64,000 bases of DNA. It comes from Limnanthes douglasii subsp. nivea. Taxonomy: Eukaryota; Streptophyta; Magnoliopsida; Brassicales; Limnanthaceae. A program made the position numbers and the translations under genes. Below are positions 10,833 to 22,639 of this stretch, in pieces; the stretch's first letter is position 1, and the number at the start of each line of letters is the position of its first letter. Location of the stretch: positions 77,519,910 to 77,583,909 of the forward strand of contig JAUPFV010000001.1 of NCBI GenBank assembly GCA_036936605.1, read 5' to 3'. Below the pieces are notes generated by a model. That model had not been told where the DNA came from and ran no database searches. It saw only the letters and a program-made list of their open reading frames with translations.

Positions 10833-13757
10833 ATGTTCACAACCAGAAACGCTCTTGTTAAAGGCGGTTGGTTAAACTTATCAAAGCTAGAAAGGCCGAA
10901 AAAATTAGAAAGAGAGAATCGCATTCGGTCCGCCTCTCAGTTTCTCCAAGTGAGAAATCTAGTGAACCGACTCAAGAAACTGACCAAGGATCATCCTCTT
11001 CCAGAAACCCCAGACCTAGACAGTTATTCAAACCAAGTATTTCACAATTTCCCTCAAACTCTTCTGTTAAAGAGTCTCAGCCTTCTATTGTTCAAGAAAA
11101 ATCAGTTTCGAGTATCATAAAACCTTCCCCCTTTATAGTCATGGGTTCCGACATTGAGTAGTCTCCGAAGAGGACAACCCCTCGCCGGACGTCCCGTCTA
11201 ATTAAAGCTCAATCTACTGCTTCACTGCCAAAGCCCTCCGGCTCAGAGTCATCTAAAGCAACTTCAAGAGACAAGCCCTCTGGATCGGAGGCATCTAAAG
11301 TAGTTCTAAAGGGCAAGCCCTTCGGATCCCAACCTCAACCGGACACCAGGCCTTTAGAGGCAGCAAGTGATCAACCATCCGAACAGCCTCCGGTACCGGA
11401 ATCTGACCCCCATCCATCCAAGTCAGCCGATAAACCTTCCACAGTGATGGAAAAAGTAATTGAAGATAGTATCAAATAGACTCCCTTTGAAACTGATGCA
11501 TCAGGTCAAATAAGGGATACTGCCTCTGACAAAAAGGGCAAGAGCAAAGTCAAGGTCTGCTTGACTCATGCGGAGCTTTCGAAGTGCCTAGAGGGCAATG
11601 TAGGCCCTTACTTTAAAAATATCAGTGTTAAATACTTGTTGGCTCTACAAAACATAAACTATATCTATACTCACACTGCTGAGTTGGGTCAGATCTAGAC
11701 GAAATGGGGGATCCCACAGTCAGTGAAGGTAAGGATACCTATCACTCCGAAGACTTCTATGGACTGCAAGCTCAACGAGGTGCTGATTTTCACCGAGGTG
11801 CTAAACTAGGGATTTGGGTTCCCATTGGACCCAGAAATCGTTAGGTATTTCCACCTAGTTAAACTCTGCCCAAACCAGCTAAGCCCAAATGCCTAGTACT
11901 CCCTCCTTTCTTTCTTAATGGCATCAAGGTTATCAAAAAATCCCATTCCCAATGGAGCAATTCGCCACTGTGGCAAGTCTATGCAAGAATAATCAGATTT
12001 CATTCTACCATCACAATACGGGGAACAACTTCAAGGTGGTAGATGACTTGTTGGAGTCCGAGAAGAACTGAAGGACATAGTTTTTGTTTGTCAGTAGGAC
12101 TTGGGAGAATGGTAGGAAGATCAAGGCCAACACCAGTCCTAACATGCTAACTAGCAGGTGGAAAAGTACTAGTGAGTTTTTTCTATCTTTGTTTTTCATG
12201 ATTTTCTTTTTAAATCATAAATGTCCCCCTCCTGATTAATTTGTCACTCCTTTTTTCAGTGCTGCAGAAGGAATTCACCGGACACCTAGAGGAGGGGCAA
12301 AAAATATGCGCCAAGCTTAATGCATGGGTTGCAGAGCATTATGGGAATACCTTCCACAATTGCTTCACCTCAAGAAATTTTGTGAGTTCCCATCTGTGGA
12401 ACACCACATATCGGAGGGACCTCTCCTGGGAAGAGCTGACTACACCGCCTCGTCCTGGTGTAATTCCCAAACGAACAGAGGCAAAAGATGGTAAATTGGT
12501 TTTGCCTTCCAGAGCAAAAGCTCCCAGTAAGATGAAAGGGAAAAAGAAGAAAACTACAACAGATGCAGTTTAAGCAGCCACATATGGGACTGGTTCGGGG
12601 AACCAATGGGGAATTGATGTCGCCCTACTCAAAGTGGTAGAGGCTGAAACAGTAAGAGAGGCAGGAGAGTTGCAGAACCCACTAAATCTTCCCAAGAAGG
12701 ATGGGAAAAGAAGGGCCAGCAGTGACGAGAAGCCTGCTAAAAAAAACAAAATCACCTTAGGAGAAGACATAATCCTTTGCCCTTCAGATACTCTACCTCC
12801 ACCAGCCCCTGTTAATCCCACTTTATAAGAGAAGATCCCAATAGATTTGCAGTCCGGAAAGGTTACTGAGGGAGGAAATGAAGAAGTGGACATCAGTGCC
12901 CTTCAGGACATTGACTTATACTTCAATGATTCCGAGAATGATGATTTCTCAGGACCCTATCGCCCATCCAGCTCTGCCAACATGGTGACTTTCAATGGTA
13001 AGTCTCTCTCGGTCTCTGTAGAGCAAGATGTTCTGAGCCACTCCCTTCTTGGTCACATCCATCCTGTGCTTGACTTGGAGAGACATGTGAAAAGCCATAC
13101 CACTCTCATTAATTCTCTCACCTCTGACAAGGAATCTCTGTCAACCAACCTTCTCAATGCCAATCAGAGTATAGAATAACTAAAGAAGAAGATAGAGGTA
13201 TTGAGAAAGGATAATGAAGACTCATCAACCAAGTTAGCCACTTCGGAGACTGCCAGAGCTGAACTCCAAAATAAGTGCTCCGACTTGGAAATGACCTCAC
13301 AACATTAAAGGAGGACTTGAAGACCAAAGACGGTATCATCCAAACACTATCCAATGAGAAGACTTCATTAGAAAGTATCGTGTCGAAAATGGCCAAGGAG
13401 AAAGAGGACTTGGTGAAGCAGGAGGAGCAAGTTATTTAGGAAAGTATTGATAAATATACCAACGAAGTGATAGATTCCCTAGAGAAAATATATTATGAAG
13501 TCAGGTTTGACATGGTGTTGCTCTTCTATGAGACCTTTCCGAAAAGGACGTTTGGTCCCTTATGGAAATATGTGGAATATGATGACATCCCATTTCACAG
13601 CATGGTAGATGGCGACAAGCATAAATACTACATTGGAATTGATTATACTACTGATGATGAAAAGGGAACTGGTGAGAGTTTGAGTGCTGAACTCATAATC
13701 CCAAGAAAGGTGGTGATGGTGAAAGAACATCTAAAGGGAACAAGCCCTAAGGTTTAA
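10833..13757 (+). pseudogene. Spliced opposite-strand gene of Tat-type gypsy element 1 (PLDP-domain, coiled-coil protein), broken
   Basis: Plus-strand coding DNA, antisense to gag-pol, lies between integrase and the 3' LTR. In order: ATG at 10833; a Ser/Pro/Lys-rich region with short repeats of KPSGSE-SK (about 11220-11330); a block HAELSKCLEG...Y (11570-11610); a domain with FPLDPEIVRYF...LCPNQLSPN (11812-11900), typical of the Pfam family called 'putative gypsy type transposon' (PF04195); an intron with GTGAGT donor at 12172 and TTTTTTCAG acceptor at 12259; the block KICAKLNAW...SSHLW (12300-12400); Lys-rich and acidic stretches; and a coiled coil to 13757 (END ...KGTSPKV). It is interrupted by a frameshift near 10860 and by several TAG stops, many at sites expected to be Trp codons. 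The same architecture occurs at 49.56-51.40 kb. Function is unknown. Confidence 0.75.
12172..12259 (+). other. Intron of the opposite-strand gene, element 1
   Basis: An 88-bp GT-AG intron: donor A|GTGAGT, T-rich body, acceptor TTTTTTCAG|TGCTGCAG. Removing it joins two frames that align with the same gene in element 2, where a 75-bp intron sits at the equivalent place (49959-50033). Confidence 0.65.
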
Positions 13758-14278
13758 TCATATATTTTTTTGTCTTTTTTGAACAGTGAAAGTCCTTGGA
13801 TGGCCAAGGCATATTTTGTAATGTCATACGGTCAGAGTCCGGATAAGTCTTTCAAACATCTAAAGTCCTTTGATGGCCAAAGCATGTTTTATTTTTCCTG
13901 CTCGGTTAAAGTTCGAATAGGTTTATTTATCAAATCTTCCTTTATTTAACACTTTATTTCCTATAAATTTTAATGGCCAATGTTTAAATAGCCCCTAGTA
14001 TTTTAGAAGTATTATAGTGAAAGTGTTTAATATCTCTGATGACATGTATTTAATGGTCATCATACAACCAGCTTTATCTGATTTACTAAAGATCCAGTGA
14101 TTTGTACTTGAATTGAATTATAGTAAAACCACACCAGATGTTTTAAGAAAGCATCACATTTTATTGAATGAAAAATCCGGACACCTCATTAAAACCTCCC
14201 CGCGCCACCAGGGTAGGAAAGAGTATGCCCCATAATATTTACATTGATATCTAACAAGTAAATATTTACACACAACTT
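13758..14278. other. Spacer between opposite-strand gene and pol of element 1
   Basis: About 520 bp lie between the two convergent coding regions. A phrase around AAAGTCCTTNGATGGCCAA is repeated twice near 13789-13885. Converging 3' ends would place the terminators of both transcripts here. No other gene is seen. Confidence 0.45.
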
Positions 14279-17200
14279 TTATTTTAGATATAACCTGAGA
14301 TGTTCAATATTCCATGGGTGCTTCAAAACCCTTCCTTCTTTGTCCTGAAGCCAATATGTCCCAGGCTTAAGTTTTTCGGAGACCTCATAGGGGCCTTCCC
14401 AGTTCAGAGCCAGCTTACCGAACTATTTTTCCTTGGTGTGTAAGAAATTTTTTCTCAATGCTTTATCTCCCAGTTGAAAATCTCTTCTCTTGACCTTGGA
14501 AGCAAACCTGCTCCTCATCAAGCCTTGGTAGTGAGCTGTTCTCAAGTGAGTTTTAAGCCTTCTTTATTCTATTAAGTCCAAATGATTTGCTATCTCATTA
14601 GCTTGTTTGGAATAGTTATAGACCATGTATGATGGTAGGGTAGCTTCTATGGGGGTAATGGCATACATCCCATACACCAAAGCAAAAGAAGATTACTGTG
14701 TAGCAGCCCAATGAGTAGTTCGGTATGCCCACAACACTTCTTGCAGATAACTTGGCCACTTCCCTACCGCTACTTCTAGATTCATTTTTAATCCAAACAA
14801 AATGGTCTTGTTGGCAACTTCAACCTGTTCGTTTGCTTGTGGATGGAAAGGAGAAGAAAAATAGTGCTGAATGCCCATAGAAGCACAAAAATTCTCCATA
14901 TCCTTGTTATCAAACTGTGGCCAATTATATGTGGTAATCTTTTGAGGAATCCCAAATCTACAACATATATTAGATATGATAAATATAATGACAGCCTTCA
15001 AAGTGGTTCCTGCCAAATGAGCGGCCTCTATCCATTTCGAGAAGTAATCATGAGCAACTATAATAGTTCTGCACCCTCTAGACGCCATTGGTAGAGGCCC
15101 AACTAAATCCAATCCCCAACGAGCAAAATGTATTGGCTCAGAAATAGACTCCATAGGTACTGCTGGCACATGAATTTCATTGCCATACCTTTGACATGGA
15201 TCACACTTCTTTACCATTTATTTAGCATCTACCATTATGGATGGCCAGTAGTACCTATCCAATAATACCCTCCGGGTTAGTGCCATGTACCCACAATGGG
15301 TTGATCCTTCTCTATCGTGTAGTTCAGATAAAACAACTTGAGATTCTTCAACCCCCAAACAACGCATGAGAGGTCTGCTGAAATATTTTTTATAGAGAAC
15401 TTCCCTTATGATAAAAAAAAAACCACGACCCATGTGTTTAACTTTTCTTGCCATAGATTTATCCGGAGGCAAAACCCTATCAGAAATGTATTGAATAAGG
15501 GAAAATCTCCAATCTTTAGGTTGCACTACTTGTATACTCAAGCTTTCCTCCTTTTCATTGTTTTGATTTCATTGTATAAATGGGCATTCTTGTATATGAA
15601 TCCAAAGGTAGGACTCAGAATATGATGTGGTTGCCAAGGAATCTGCCAGTGTATGCTCATAACAAACACTTTTGAAGTTGGCTGCCACCTCTTTCAGGAA
15701 AAGTAAGTATTTGATCAGCTGTTCCTTCTTGGCCTCAGACTGACCTTGAACATGATGGATGAGAAGTTGGGAGTTACTCATCAACCTAACCCTTTTAGCC
15801 CCACATAGAAAATCCAATTTAAGACCAGTTATAGTCGCTTCATATTCAGACTCGTTGTTAGAGGGCATAAATCCAAAGCATATAGCGTGGTACATTTTAT
15901 CACAGAGAGGTTAGGCAAATTCTAGCTCCACAACCCATTATACTTGATCTATCAATCTGGACTACCCACTATATCTTGGTTTTTTCTTCTGAAGTTTGTT
16001 TAGAGCTCCTGTCCGAGTGGAATTCCACCAGGAAATCAACAACTAATTGAGATTTAATAGCAGCTTGTGGGGCAAAATCAATGTCGTAATCACCCAACTC
16101 TACTGACCACTTGGTCATCCTGTTTGATATGTTTTCCTTCTGAAAAACATTCTTCAACAGGAAAGATTTCGGGACAATGATGGAATGAGACTAAAAATAC
16201 GACCTTATTTTTCTTACTGCAACTTTTAAGGCTAGTGCCAACTTCTCAAGCTTCAAGTACCTATTCTCGGCATCTATCAAACTTTTGCTAATATAGTACA
16301 CCAGGCGAGGGTGGTTGTCCACTTACCTCACCAATACTGCGCTTATAGCACATTCTGACACAACCAAGTATACGTAGAGTGTTTCTCCTTGAATGGGTTT
16401 AAAAAACGTCTTTGGTGCAGACAAGTGTTTCTTTATTTCAACAAAAGCTTGGCTGCACTGTAGAGACCAATTAAAATCTCTAGCATTCTTCAAGGTTTGG
16501 GAAAACAGAGCACACTTGTCCGAAAACTTTGAAATAAAACGATTCAAAGCAGCCAACCTCCCAGTGAGTCTTTGTACTTCTTTAATATTCTGAGGAGGAT
16601 CCATTTCTAGTGGTGTATTAAGCTTATCCGGATCGGGTTGTATCCCTTTCTCACTTATTACATACCCTAACAATTTTCCGGATCGAACCCTAAAGACACA
16701 TTTTTTCGGATTTAGTTTCAAATTCACAGTTGCCAAATTATAAAATGTCTCCTTAACGCCAACTATGTGCAAATCCTCCTCCAAGCTTTTAACCATCATA
16801 TCATCTATGCATACCTCCATACATCTGCCAATCTGGCTAACAAATGTTTTGTTCACCAACCTCTGATAAGTAGCCCTGGTATTTTTCAACTCAAAAGGCA
16901 TCACCTTGTAACAATTGAGACCTCTATCTGTTATAAAGGTAGTATGATCTTGGTCATTCGGATAAACCTGTATCTGGTTGTACTCAGAGAAGAAACCATG
17001 AAAGATAACAACTTGTTTCGAAACGTTGAGTCTAACAATTGGTCTATCCGGGGGACTGGATAAAGATCTTTTGGGAAAGCCCTGTTGAGGTCAGTAAAAT
17101 CAATACACATACGGTATTTCCTATTATTTTTATTGACCAACACCGGATTGGCAATCCATAAAGGATAATGTGATTCTTTTCTGTGCCCCATCTTGGTAAG

Positions 17201-18045
17201 CCGATCAACTTATTGAACTATTACATCAGCTTTCTCCTTAGAGAAAGCTCTCTTTTTCTGCACAACAGGTACAACATCACTCTGGATCGACAACTTGTGT
17301 GAGATAACACTTGCAGGTACTCCGGTTACATCAGCATTGCACCAAGCAAAGACATGTTGATTATTTGATAAAAAGGACAACAATTTATTTTTCAACTCTA
17401 GAGCCATCTTAGCGCCAACCTTGATATTTCTACCCTCTGCCAAGGAATAGGTTTCAATCTCTTCCATTGGTATTATAACACTAGGGGCCTCTCTGGGGTC
17501 ATCAATCTCACCCTCTCCCTCAGAAGGCCCCAGTAACTGCTAATCTTCATTAATCTGAATTGCTCCCAAAGTTTTAGGCGCAATTGCAATTGCATAACAT
17601 TCCCTTGCTATCTTCTGACTACTTCAGACAATACTCACCTGCCCTTGAACTGCATACTTCAAATACTGGTGGACCGTTGAGGCCACAACATCCATTCTAG
17701 AGAGCCAGGACCTTCCAAAGATTGCATTGTACCATGTGGGGAAATCTACCACAACAAATAACACCCTAACCATCTTTTTAAAAAGGCCCTTTGCCTAACA
17801 ACACCTCTTCTTCAAACTCCATCATTACATCAGCAAAGCTCATTGTGAAGCCCACAATGGTTCTGTTTGACCGTTAAATAACGACCGAATTTTTCATCTA
17901 CTTGTAGGAGCTCAAGAATAGGATGTTTTCTGAATTGCATGTGTCTATCAGAATTCATCGGATATCATTGCCCCAATAGATGCTCTCATCACCACAGCAT
18001 CCTCGTGAGGCCCAACAATATTTCTTAAATCATCTTCATCAAAAA
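14279..18045 (-). pseudogene. pol of gypsy element 1: protease, RT, RNase H x2, integrase (all broken)
   Basis: Domains in element order: aspartic protease near 17990-17900, where the expected D-T-G-S-S is read as D-T-C-N-S; reverse transcriptase 17470-16320 with NPVLV-KN, MCIDFTDLNRA, F-ELKNTRATYQRLVNK and a C-I-D-D-M version of the catalytic box; first RNase H about 16320-15970; second, archaeal-type RNase H 15895-15569 with NNESEYEA but S-N-S-Q in place of N-D-S-Q; integrase 15541-14279 with the zinc-binding N-terminus, W-G-L-D-L-V-G-P, and T-T-Y-N-W-P-Q-F where family members have T-D-N-G-P-Q-F. The second catalytic Asp is therefore lost. The C-terminal tail ends H-P-W-N-I-E-H-L-R with a stop at 14281-14279. 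Many frameshifts and stops; not functional. Confidence 0.9.
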
Positions 18046-19877
18046 ATTATAAATAGAGAAGGGGTTTGGCACTGATAAGAAGACATACCCCTTCCAACTG
18101 AGTAGCCAAACTATGAACATTCCTCTTTCTCGATAACGAAGTAGGCGTTGCCATTATATCTACTCTAAATATGGTGAGTGACTCGAAGAAAATGATTAAT
18201 CTGGATACCGTATTGGCCTGTTCTGTTATAATACCCATCTCATTTCGAGTTGGATCAGGATTCAAATACTCAGAATCAACATCAAATCTTTCAAGGATCA
18301 CCATTGCCCATTCTTAGGCACATGTTCCCACATTATTTGCAGGACCTGTCCGAGGAGCATTGGAAGGCCTGTTTCCACTCCTTCTTTTGACATACGCTCC
18401 CAGTTTTCCTCTTCCAATAAGATTCTACACTTTTTGTTTCAATGCTATGCAATCTTGAGTATTATGGCCTATATCATTGTGATATTAGAAAAATTAAGTA
18501 TTTCGACTCTTTATAGGGGACTGCAGTGCTGCTGGTTTCCAGAAATGTACTTCCTCCTTAGTATTGCCGTATATTGTGGCTACATTCTTTTTCAATTCTA
18601 CAAACCACTCCGGTTGAACCCAAGGTCCTTTTTTACTCCTTGATTGTTGGCTCTGAGATTTATTCAGGTTGGACTGAGTCTGTTTAGCCTTGTTGGACCC
18701 TTGTTTGGTCTCCTTAGTCTTATATCTGGACTGGTTTTGAGCTGTTGTGGTGGACCTCACCTGACGGTGCACCTTGGTTTTCTTGGTTTCATCCATATTA
18801 ATTTGATTTCCCATCTGATTTAATAGGCCACCCCAAGTCATGGCTTTATTCCTGGTCACCGAATCGGCCCAAGGTTCAACCTTTGTTTCAAGGAAGCAAT
18901 TGCCACATATTCAAAGTAATCTGCCAACATGTTCTTGGTATTACGAACTGACTTATGTAGTCCTTTAATGACTCATTTGGTTCTTGGGCACAATGGATAA
19001 TAGTATCTCTATTGTCCTTCACCTCCTTACTTCCCACAAATTTCCTCTAGAAGGCAACCCATAATGTATTAAAGTTTCTGATACATCCCTGGGGTAAACT
19101 CTTGTACCACTTAAGAGCACTTCCCGTAAAAGACTGAGAGAAGGCTCTACACAGAATTTCGTCATCATCATCGAAATTCATCATGAAGTTCTTAAACTGC
19201 TCGAGATGGTTGTCCGGATCCTTACTTCCACCATACTTCTCCATTTTGGAGATATCAAACCTTTTGGGCAGGTTTTCGGACAGTATTTTGGTAGACAAAA
19301 GTGATTCTCTCCAATTCCTACGACTGAAGACTATGTCTTCATTAGGCGCTGCAAAAATACCTGGTTCAGTATGAAAAGTAAAAGGATCGATCAACAAATG
19401 ATCTACATGTCTGTGGTTGTGACTGTGAGATGACCATTTGCCCAGGTTCCTTTTAAGCCTTCCATGCCTATCTCTCTTTCTTGAATATTTTTTAACTAGT
19501 TTATATTTCTTTCTAAACTTCCCTTCATCACTTCTTGATGACGAAGACTCCTCAAGCTCAGCCTCGTCCGAAGAGCTGCTGGAGGTCTCAGAATCTGAAC
19601 TTTCAACTGGCTTAGAACAATGAGTCTTCTTAGAACTAACATGGGTCTTTTTTGAACTTAAATAAATCTTTGCTGATAGATTATTCTCCCTAGGGTTGTC
19701 AGTATTATGAATAGCTGACGCCCCTGACTTCTCCCTTATATTATTTTCTGCTTGTTTTGTGGCCCTTAACGCCTCTATTTCTGCTCTCAACTTGTCTCGC
19801 TCTTCGATGGTGTATCCCTTGTTTTTCTCAACTACCTCCACCATAGGTGGTATAGTTACCTTCTCGTTCAGATCCAT
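18046..19877 (-). pseudogene. gag of gypsy element 1, broken
   Basis: The first frame runs 19877-19047 (276 codons) from MDLNEKVTIPP. It has an acidic/Ser-rich region with paired SSKKTH motifs, then the retrotransposon gag core (KYGGSKDPDNHLEQF, GSALKWYKSLPQG). Homology continues in other frames through 18859-18494 and then a knuckle-like block Y-H-N-D-I-G-H-N-T-x-D-C-I-A-L (about 18480-18425), which matches C-K-Y-H-E-D-I-G...C-I-A-L of element 2. Gag would form the virus-like particle shell. At least two frame breaks separate the parts. Confidence 0.85.
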
Positions 19878-19928
19878 CCAAACTGGTCTTTTCTACTGGT
19901 TTTGAATGCAAGATTCAGGCACCCTCAC

Positions 19929-19949
19929 ACTTCCACTGTGGTCGCCAAT
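19929..19949 (-). other. Primer binding site region of gypsy element 1
   Basis: Immediately inside the 5' LTR the minus strand reads TTGGCGACCACAGTGGAAG. The TGGCGACC start resembles PBS sequences of Tat/Ogre elements that use a plant tRNA 3' end (often tRNA-Arg type). I cannot confirm the exact tRNA without a tRNA comparison. Confidence 0.65.
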
Positions 19950-19950
19950 T

Positions 19951-20320
19951 TGGTTTGGTTTATTTTGAGCTAGGGGTAGTTTAGTAAAGTGTTTTGTGAA
20001 GTTTCAAAGTATTAAGTGTTTGGTGTAGAATGTAGTGAGATAATTGAGAAGCTTGGTTGTATTAAATGTTCATTACCTCCATTAATGAAAGTAGTTGGGA
20101 TATTTATACTCTAAAATAAAGACCCATGGGCTTACGGGTCAAGTTATAAAACTGGGTCAAGTTTAAGGACCCATTAATATTTTAAGTAGATTAGCAAATA
20201 ACTTAGTCAAAATGTGTTTTTACTTTTATCATGTCCGAATTATTTAGTGGCATGTCATTGTCCGAATTACCCCTGTCCAGATTAAGCAGTGGGTTGTGTC
20301 TGAATATTCTGAACTCATCA
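19951..20320 (-). repeat. 5' LTR of gypsy element 1
   Basis: A 370-bp LTR. In element orientation it begins TGATGAGTTCAGAATATT and ends CCAAACCA, so it keeps the canonical TG...CA ends. It is followed outside by the ATACT target duplication and contains 41 bp missing from the other LTR. Confidence 0.93.
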
Positions 20321-20325
20321 ATACT

Positions 20326-21471
20326 AATTCTAAAAAACAATTGAAGGTAGAAGTTATTTGAGGTCAAACCTCCTTCTGAACTGAACCAATTTGAGGGACT
20401 TGTCCAAACTGAGACCAGCTCACACACCAACTTGTAAACCATACTAAGGCATATCTATAATATTGCATGATGTCGAAGCTGATCATCATGAAGTGGTTGA
20501 GCCTTTTTGTCGATGTCAAACTCATGATAAGAGTGTGTTCCCTCTTCAGGATTCAAACGACAATGTAAACAGATATAAATTTTGACTTGTAACAATATAT
20601 TATAATAAATTTGAAAGGATTTATCTTTAAAGATTAATTATTTTGAGTTCCTTGAATAACTCATTCGATAGTCATTACTATTTTGGACTAGTTTGACTAG
20701 TTGCAGATTTTGACTCAAAGGTTCACCAAATGAATGTTAAGACTGTTTTTCTTGATAGCTACATGTTGGAAATGTTATAATATTGACTTAAAGTAAATGA
20801 CATATAAAATTTAAAAATAAATTATATGATCAAACAAGATTTTCGATAATGGTACCATAAGTTCCTTAAGGTAATAATCTCCTTTGGTTTTAAAATGAAC
20901 TTGGTTAAGAACTTTATGTATCAAAGTTTTAGTAGGAATAAGTTCATATATTTAGTGTGCGTTAATGTCTGAAGACAAACTTTAAGATTGAGAAAATGAA
21001 AATGATTAAATATACTCCCCATTCAGGAGTTTGATGTATTTTCAAGTTTGTACAAAGCCTAATATTGCGTCTTATGTTGGGTTGTGAGGAAGTTATTGAA
21101 GTAATACATAGATAGAAAATTAGGAAGCGATAAAAAAAGATCTCTAGTATAAGCAACAAACAAAATGACACATGCTGACATATAGGATGCCGGATAATAT
21201 GGAGATCGTTGGGTATTCTGACTCAGATTTCAGTAGGTCGTGTGAACATATTTAGGAGCACTTTTGGTAATATATTCATATTAGTTAAAGATACAACATT
21301 ATAAAAAAATATAAATTTACACTAGTTGCATCATCCATTATGACGATGGAGTTGCATGTTTTCAGGTGTCCAACTAATCGTTATGGTTAAGAAGGCTATT
21401 TATTATAGTCCTTAAAGGCTATAACATAACAATAATTATACACTTAATTAGTAGTCAATCAGTTAAGTCCA

Positions 21472-21549
<78 letters not shown>

Positions 21550-22635
21550 GTTAATGTCTATCAAAGATAGTGAGTCCAAAGTTATCAAAATACAGAGTAT
21601 ACCGGTAAAAATTCTATGTTGGCAGATCCTCTTGCAAAAGAAAAACTACATTCAATTTTTTAAGAATATAACATTAGGATTATATATATATTTCCCATTT
21701 ATGTTTCATTGACTTATTTAGCCCATTAGGTAGATCTTCACATAATTAGGATCAATTAAGAATAGATATGTACGATTAATAGATGAAAATAATTAATAAA
21801 TGATCGAATTAATAAAATAATTAATAATTTGACTAATAGATGAAAATAAATTATGGAGGTAATTGTGTAAATATCGGGTCGAGTTTGGAATTTTTTGAAG
21901 GATTGAACCTGAATGCTAATAGTTATGACTAAACAAAATCATAGTGCGGGATATAAGAGTATCATGAAATTGTACTTAAGTCGAAACCCACCAATTTCAC
22001 TTTTATACATAAATAGATAATCGGTACATTGTTCATTGATCACTCAAAACCTAAAAATCCAACCAACTACTAGTTAGATAGATATATTGTCGCTTTATTT
22101 TATTTGTTTCCTTTTTTTTGTTCCATGATACAAGATCTAGATTATAAAAAAATACACAAGATTAGGAAATCAAGTATCAAAATAACAAAAAAACAATTAA
22201 GAAGGTTGTTATAAAAAACAATTCTGAGAATCTGTTATTTGTCATGAAACTTTTAATTCCACTTTCTAGATGGTTGAGGTTATTTTGATTATATAATTTA
22301 TATCCTGTTACATTTATTTAGAAATCTTAAATGACCAGACCTTTAAATTATTTAGTAGAATAAAATTTTAGGGTAATACTTTTTTTTTATTATACGATAT
22401 ATTTTCCAAAATTTTAATTTTTTTAAAGAAAAACGAGGTTTATTACTTTATATTATGGATGCTAGTACACAAAACTATAATTTCTCTATATTTGTTTTGA
22501 AAGTGACATATATCGTGTAAATAGGGTAACAATCTCATAAATCCTAAAAATCGATAATGTTTATTATCTTATAAGTTAACAAAAATATAAACATTGTCAA
22601 CCATTATTTAAAAAATAAAAGTATGTTATAACAAA
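20326..22635. other. Intergenic DNA with a long (AT)n microsatellite
   Basis: No gene is seen. The phrase CCGGTAAAAATTCTATGTTGG...GCAGATCCTCTTGCAAAAG at 21600-21645 resembles the end of Ty1/copia pol, where a 'ADPLTK' phrase usually follows RNase H ('LADPLAKEKLHSIF' is readable). A small copia 3' remnant may therefore be here, without recognisable LTRs. Confidence 0.4.
21474..21546. repeat. (AT)n microsatellite, about 36 units
   Basis: An uninterrupted AT dinucleotide run of about 72 bp. Expected to be length-polymorphic. Confidence 0.97.
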
Positions 22636-22639
22636 TGAG

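Larger units (their letters stand above)
10039..20325 (-). mobile_element. Complete but decayed Tat-clade Ty3/gypsy LTR retrotransposon (element 1)
   Basis: The element runs 10044-20320 on the minus strand, bounded by a perfect 5-bp target duplication ATACT (10039-10043 and 20321-20325). The 5' LTR (right) is TG...CA when read in element orientation. Order in element sense is 5'LTR, PBS, gag, protease, RT, RNase H, second RNase H, integrase, a gene on the opposite strand, 3'LTR. By hand count the LTRs differ by about 30 substitutions over roughly 328 aligned bases, plus a 41-bp indel in the left copy. This implies an insertion some millions of years old under usual plant rates. Every coding region is broken, and key residues are lost in protease, second RNase H and integrase. 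It is the same family as the element at 49.3-57.4 kb but distinctly diverged. Confidence 0.93.

Noticed and set aside
13154..13396. Minus-strand frame opposite the coiled coil of the element 1 antisense gene
   Set aside because: Shadow of the plus-strand coiled-coil coding DNA.
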